A stretch of 7,388 bases of DNA from JAJPGZ01 sp038229295 (lineage in GTDB: Bacteria; Verrucomicrobiota; Verrucomicrobiia; Chthoniobacterales; UBA10450). Position 1 is the stretch's first letter. The number at the start of each line of letters is the position of its first letter. Location of the stretch: positions 1 through 7,388 of the forward strand of contig JBBROO010000070.1 of assembly GCA_038229295.1 (NCBI GenBank), written 5' to 3'. Shown one piece after another: positions 5,408 to 7,388 of the stretch. A program made the position numbers and the translations under genes. The notes beneath the pieces are model-generated. The model saw nothing but the letters and a program-made list of their open reading frames with translations. It did no database searches and was not told the origin of the DNA.

Positions 5408-6262
5408 ATGGGGCTTTTTTCTGCAATCAAGCACGTCTTCGGTGGATCCGCCTCAGCCGGAAAAGCGCCGCCCGACCGCCCCGAAAAATATTTGTTCATC
5501 ATCTGCATGAACAACAGCGGCTCGACTTTGCTCGAGCGCGTTCTGCGCGATTGCCGTAACGCCATCGCTTTCCCGGCCGCGCCGGATGCGCAGACTAACG
5601 GTCAGCAATTTGTGCGCGATTACATGCCGATACCGGGCAGGATCGACAAGAAGTTTCGCCGCATCTGGACCGAGCACGCCGACATTCTCGAAGATGAAAC
5701 GCGCTACAACTGGCCGATGATCAAAAAACAATGGCGCATCCGCTGGAGTCGCAATCCGAAATTCCAAACCGCCAGCACGCGCGTCTTTCTCGAAAAATCG
5801 CCCCCAAATGTTTTGCGCGCGCCGATGCTGCAAAAAAGCTTCGACCAAAGCTTCTTCATTATCATGCAACGAAATCCCTACGCAGTAGCGGAGGGAATTC
5901 GCCGGCGAACCTCGCTCCCGCTCGATCGTTGTACTCGGCATTGGATTAAATGCGCGAGAAAGCAGATGAAAAACGAAAGCGAATTGCGCCGGGTAATCCG
6001 GCTCAATTATGAAGACTTGTCCGAGCGCTCCGACTTTTGTCGCGAACAAATTTTGAAATTAATTCCCGAGCTCGACGATCTCGACATTCGCAAAGAGATC
6101 GCGGTGCAGGCGGTCGATGGTCGCGTCCGTCAGCCGATCGTTAATTACAATCAAAAACAAATCGCATTGCTTAGCAGCGAAGATTTTTCCGAGATCAATG
6201 CCGAGCTTGATCTGGCGCCCGAAGTGATGTCGCACTTCGGCTACGAATATATTCGGGAATGA
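5408..6262 (+). CDS. Sulfotransferase-family protein (PAPS-dependent)
   Basis: This 284-residue soluble-looking protein has the landmarks of the sulfotransferase fold. IICMNNSGSTLLERVL (31-46) is the 5'-phosphosulfate-binding loop after the first strand. FLEKSPPNVLRAPML (127-141) fits the conserved EK.P..vl segment. FIIMQRNPYAVAEGI (150-164) is the 3'-phosphate-binding strand and helix with Arg155. IRLNYEDLSE (197-206) matches the usual RYEDL segment. Such enzymes transfer sulfate from PAPS to a sugar, lipid or small-molecule hydroxyl; the acceptor is unknown. The SGST loop has Asn where many members have Arg or Lys (NNSGST rather than .RSGTT), so activity is likely but not certain. The ATG at 5408 is only 11 bases after the tRNA, with no clear Shine-Dalgarno, so the gene may be cotranscribed with tRNA-Asp. 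Its end overlaps the convergent acyltransferase by 22 bases. Confidence 0.75.
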   Translation: MGLFSAIKHVFGGSASAGKAPPDRPEKYLFIICMNNSGSTLLERVLRDCRNAIAFPAAPDAQTNGQQFVRDYMPIPGRIDKKFRRIWTEHADILEDETRYNWPMIKKQWRIRWSRNPKFQTASTRVFLEKSPPNVLRAPMLQKSFDQSFFIIMQRNPYAVAEGIRRRTSLPLDRCTRHWIKCARKQMKNESELRRVIRLNYEDLSERSDFCREQILKLIPELDDLDIRKEIAVQAVDGRVRQPIVNYNQKQIALLSSEDFSEINAELDLAPEVMSHFGYEYIRE

Positions 6263-7222
6263 AACACCGCCAGCGCCCACACCAAAAGCAAAACGGTAGA
6301 GGCAATCAAAATCCCGCGCTTGGCAGGAAGAACGATCGGCACCGACGATGATCTGACCGCTACACCTTTCGGGCTGATCATTGAGGCCGGAAGTTCAATC
6401 GCCATTTTAATGGAAGATCGAGACCAAAGCCTGCTCAACAAATAGCGGCACGGACTTTCGATGACGGCCCAGACTAAGTAAGCCACCGCCAGAATAGTTA
6501 GGGCGATAATCGGAAAGACGGCCCACAGCGAAACGGTCGCGAAATCTTTTCGATGGTTCCAAAACAAAAGCAGGATCGACTGATGAACCAGGTAAATCGC
6601 GTAACTCAGTTTTCCGAGGAGAACGAATGGCGAAAACGAAAACAAACGCGCCATCAAACCTTGCTCCTGGGCGAGAACGAAAAGCAGAGCAGCGCCGCCA
6701 AAGCAGGCCGAGCCCGCCGTTAACCAAAGGCCAACGACTTCGCTGCCAAAAACCCCCGACTGCGTGACTCGCGCTGCCCACGCCGGCGCTTCCCACAAAG
6801 TAAAAAGAAACACGAACAACGCCGCACATTCAAAAGAGACCCAATATTCGGGAAACGGCAGCCACGCATGAGTCATCATCAGCGTCGCCGCTAATTTCCC
6901 CATCGTAAATTTCCCGGTCACGGCACGGGGAGCAACCAGCCACATGATCACGATCGAAGTGACATGCGCCGGCCACAGCCTAACGATACGCGCCGCGAAG
7001 AAACGCCAGGCCCCAAACTTCCGTCCGGTCGAATAGACATAGGCCAGAATAAAACCCGAGAGCACGAAATAGAGCGAAACGAAAATTGGCCCATCGCAGC
7101 CAGTCGTGATGCTGCGGTCCGCCCGAACAGCGCATTTGCATATGCACCGCCACCACGGTCGCGCTCGCGAAAAAGCGGATGGATGTTAACGGATTAAGTT
7201 TTTTCCGGATCGGTGCATCCAT
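6241..7222 (-). pseudogene. Acyltransferase 3 family membrane protein, apparently frameshifted
   Basis: Two adjacent minus-strand frames encode one PF01757-type protein. The first, from ATG 7222, gives LNPLTSIRFFASATVVAVH with the conserved His of the first helix. The second gives LYFVLSGFILAYVYS, ARIVRLWPAH and later LGKLSYAIYLVHQSILLLF, all typical of these O-acyltransferases with about ten helices. Removing one A from the A4 run at 7082-7085 (T4 on the coding strand) joins them cleanly as NFVSLYFVLSGF and gives 326 residues, slightly short for the family. There is no SGNH domain. The intact protein would move an acyl group across the membrane onto a surface glycan or lipid. The defect may be real decay or a homopolymer sequencing error; the rest of the frame is undamaged, which favours error or a recent event. 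The stop at 6241-6243 overlaps the sulfotransferase end. Confidence 0.75.
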
Positions 7223-7253
7223 GAAATCTTAAAATAATTCCCGCGGCCAGGCA

Positions 7254-7388
7254 TCAATCGTGTTCCGTTTTCGACGCCACAAATTCGCCGTTGCCTTCGT
7301 CGAGGTAGGTTGTCGATCTAACGCGCGAAATTCTCAGATGCTGCCGCCATTTGCCCGCTGGAAATTCGTTCGTCGTTTCAATCGTTTC
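7254..7388 (-). CDS. Hypothetical protein, C-terminal fragment
   Basis: A minus-strand frame is open from the window edge to TGA at 7254 and gives 44 residues, including NEFPAGKWRQHLRISRVRS and STTYLDEGNGEFVASK. I do not recognise the family. The mixed polar composition looks protein-like, and the stop lies 31 bases upstream of the acyltransferase start on the same strand, as in an operon. An alternative is a + strand gene beginning at ATG 7338 (MLPPFARWKFVRRFNRF, open to the edge). Only one of the two is likely real. Confidence 0.4.
   Translation of the reverse strand, partial: ETIETTNEFPAGKWRQHLRISRVRSTTYLDEGNGEFVASKTEHD

Overview
The window looks like chromosomal DNA of a Gram-negative bacterium with moderate to high GC and a Pup-proteasome-type system. 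I favour Verrucomicrobiota (Spartobacteria/Chthoniobacterales-like). That is an inference from the mix of an actinobacterial-type Dop and proteasomal ATPase, a RAYT transposase with GTAG-type REP hairpins, and surface-glycan enzymes. No marker gene here fixes the taxonomy.

Layout, left to right. The + strand opens with the last 46 codons of an alpha-glucan phosphorylase (1-141). Four bases later comes a multi-pass GT87/DUF2029-like glycosyltransferase (146-1414). Its 3' end overlaps, tail to tail, a minus-strand block transcribed from right to left. That block is arc/mpa (5132-3450, proteasomal AAA+ ATPase), a RAYT transposase bracketed by inverted REP hairpins (about 3429-2897), and dop (2900-1386, Pup deamidase/depupylase). 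A good sigma70-like promoter lies just upstream of arc. The 190-base gap between arc and the next gene holds this promoter, several hairpins, two copies of a recurrent oligomer and a third REP-like hairpin. After it come a + strand tRNA-Asp(GUC) (5323-5396), a sulfotransferase-family gene (5408-6262), a minus-strand membrane acyltransferase with an apparent one-base frameshift (7222-6241), and a possible C-terminal fragment of another minus-strand gene at the right edge.

How the genes may work together: Dop removes or activates the small modifier Pup, and the ARC/Mpa ATPase recognises and unfolds pupylated proteins. Pup, the 20S proteasome subunits and the ligase PafA are all absent from the window, so the locus is split or reduced. 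The ARC homologue also lacks the usual C-terminal GQYL proteasome-docking tail. The glycosyltransferase, sulfotransferase and acyltransferase suggest surface-glycan or lipid decoration, but no common pathway is shown.

The most unusual signals are: a RAYT/REP unit wedged between arc and dop, with its stop codon overlapping the dop start; the 10-mer TGTCGATCTT, present ten times in 7.4 kb on both strands and in several reading frames; a 16-base direct repeat at both ends of arc; and a REP-like hairpin in the likely promoter of tRNA-Asp.
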